NCBI GenBank assembly: GCA_026394635.1
Contig: JAPKXV010000289.1
Span: forward strand, 1 to 14,281
DNA length: 14,281 nucleotides
Reading direction: 5' to 3'
Origin: Methanoregula sp.
GTDB lineage: Archaea > Halobacteriota > Methanomicrobia > Methanomicrobiales > Methanospirillaceae
Shown here one piece after another: positions 14,088 to 14,281 of the stretch. How positions within the stretch are numbered: position 1 is the stretch's first letter; each line of letters begins with the position of its first letter. The translations under genes and the position numbers were made by a program. The notes under the pieces were generated by a model. That model saw nothing but the letters and a program-made list of their open reading frames with translations, made no database searches and was not told the origin of the DNA.

Positions 14088-14281
14088 TATTCAATCGCCA
14101 CCTTGTGCGGTTCGTACGGCTCTTCCTCGATCCAGTGGATTGCCTGGTCCGGGCAGGTGAGCTCGCAAACCCCGCAGAGCCTGCGCCCGGACAGCTTCTG
14201 CACCCGGCAGTCCGCGCCCCGCTCCGGCCGGTCCAGTTCCGGCACAAGGCTCCCTCGGTGGTTGGGCTTTTTTCCTTCGGA
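14084..14281 (-). CDS. korD: 2-oxoglutarate:ferredoxin oxidoreductase, delta (ferredoxin-like) subunit, 5'-truncated by window edge
   Basis: Only the last 65 residues are in the window; the start and any first cluster motif lie beyond the edge. A ferredoxin-type motif is seen at LCGVCELTCPDQAIHW (35-50 of the visible part): cysteines 36, 39 and 43 followed by proline. The first cysteine of the usual C-x2-C-x2-C-x3-CP series is an arginine (33); Cys25 (GADC) is the only other cysteine in view. The end PYEPHKVAIEY overlaps korA as TTGA. Position directly before korA supports KorD, the subunit that passes electrons to or from ferredoxin. Confidence 0.82.
   Translation of the reverse strand, partial: SEGKKPNHRGSLVPELDRPERGADCRVQKLSGRRLCGVCELTCPDQAIHWIEEEPYEPHKVAIEY

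Overview
The window reads as chromosome of a hydrogenotrophic methanogenic archaeon, most likely of the order Methanomicrobiales (Methanoregula/Methanosphaerula-like). The basis is two methanogenesis marker proteins (2 and 4), an archaeal replication factor C large subunit, an archaeal histone, an archaeal-type S-adenosylmethionine synthetase, and a 2-oxoglutarate:ferredoxin oxidoreductase joined to succinyl-CoA ligase. Coding DNA is GC-rich by eye, and the spacers are short and AT-rich. I see no tRNA, rRNA, CRISPR array or insertion sequence, and no gene-free stretch over 300 bases. Order-level placement is inference; no search was run.

Layout. (1) 1-933, minus: rfcL, its 3' end cut off by the window. 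(2) 1028-2796, plus: marker protein 2 (PurM/AIR-synthase fold) and marker protein 4 (MtxX, phosphotransacetylase-like), overlapping by 16 bases. (3) 2797-2992: AT-rich spacer with an 18-bp perfect palindrome and the histone promoter, then the histone gene (2993-3196, plus). (4) 3226-6644, minus: the archaeal SAM synthetase gene, followed by hisG, hisA and hisB. (5) 6772-9588, minus: two poorly characterised zinc-ribbon proteins, one with a PH-like domain between two zinc ribbons, the other unrecognised. They share a 14-base element in their upstream regions. (6) 9751-14281, minus: korD(partial)-korA-korB-korC-sucC-sucD, in which every gene overlaps the next by 4 bases (four ATGA junctions and one TTGA).

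How the genes work together. SucCD makes succinyl-CoA from succinate, CoA and ATP, and KorABCD carboxylates it reductively to 2-oxoglutarate with reduced ferredoxin. This is the last part of the incomplete reductive TCA pathway that feeds glutamate synthesis. HisG, HisA and HisB catalyse three steps of histidine synthesis. SAM synthetase supplies the cell's methyl donor. RfcL loads the replication clamp and the histone packages DNA. The two marker proteins are known mainly from their conservation in methanogens, and their reactions were not settled as far as I know.

The points most worth a second look are: korA lacks the usual N-terminal helix of the family although its open reading frame is bounded by an upstream stop; the visible iron-sulfur motif of KorD lacks its first cysteine; the marker 2/marker 4 pair; the palindromic island before the histone; and the pair of zinc-ribbon genes with a shared upstream element.
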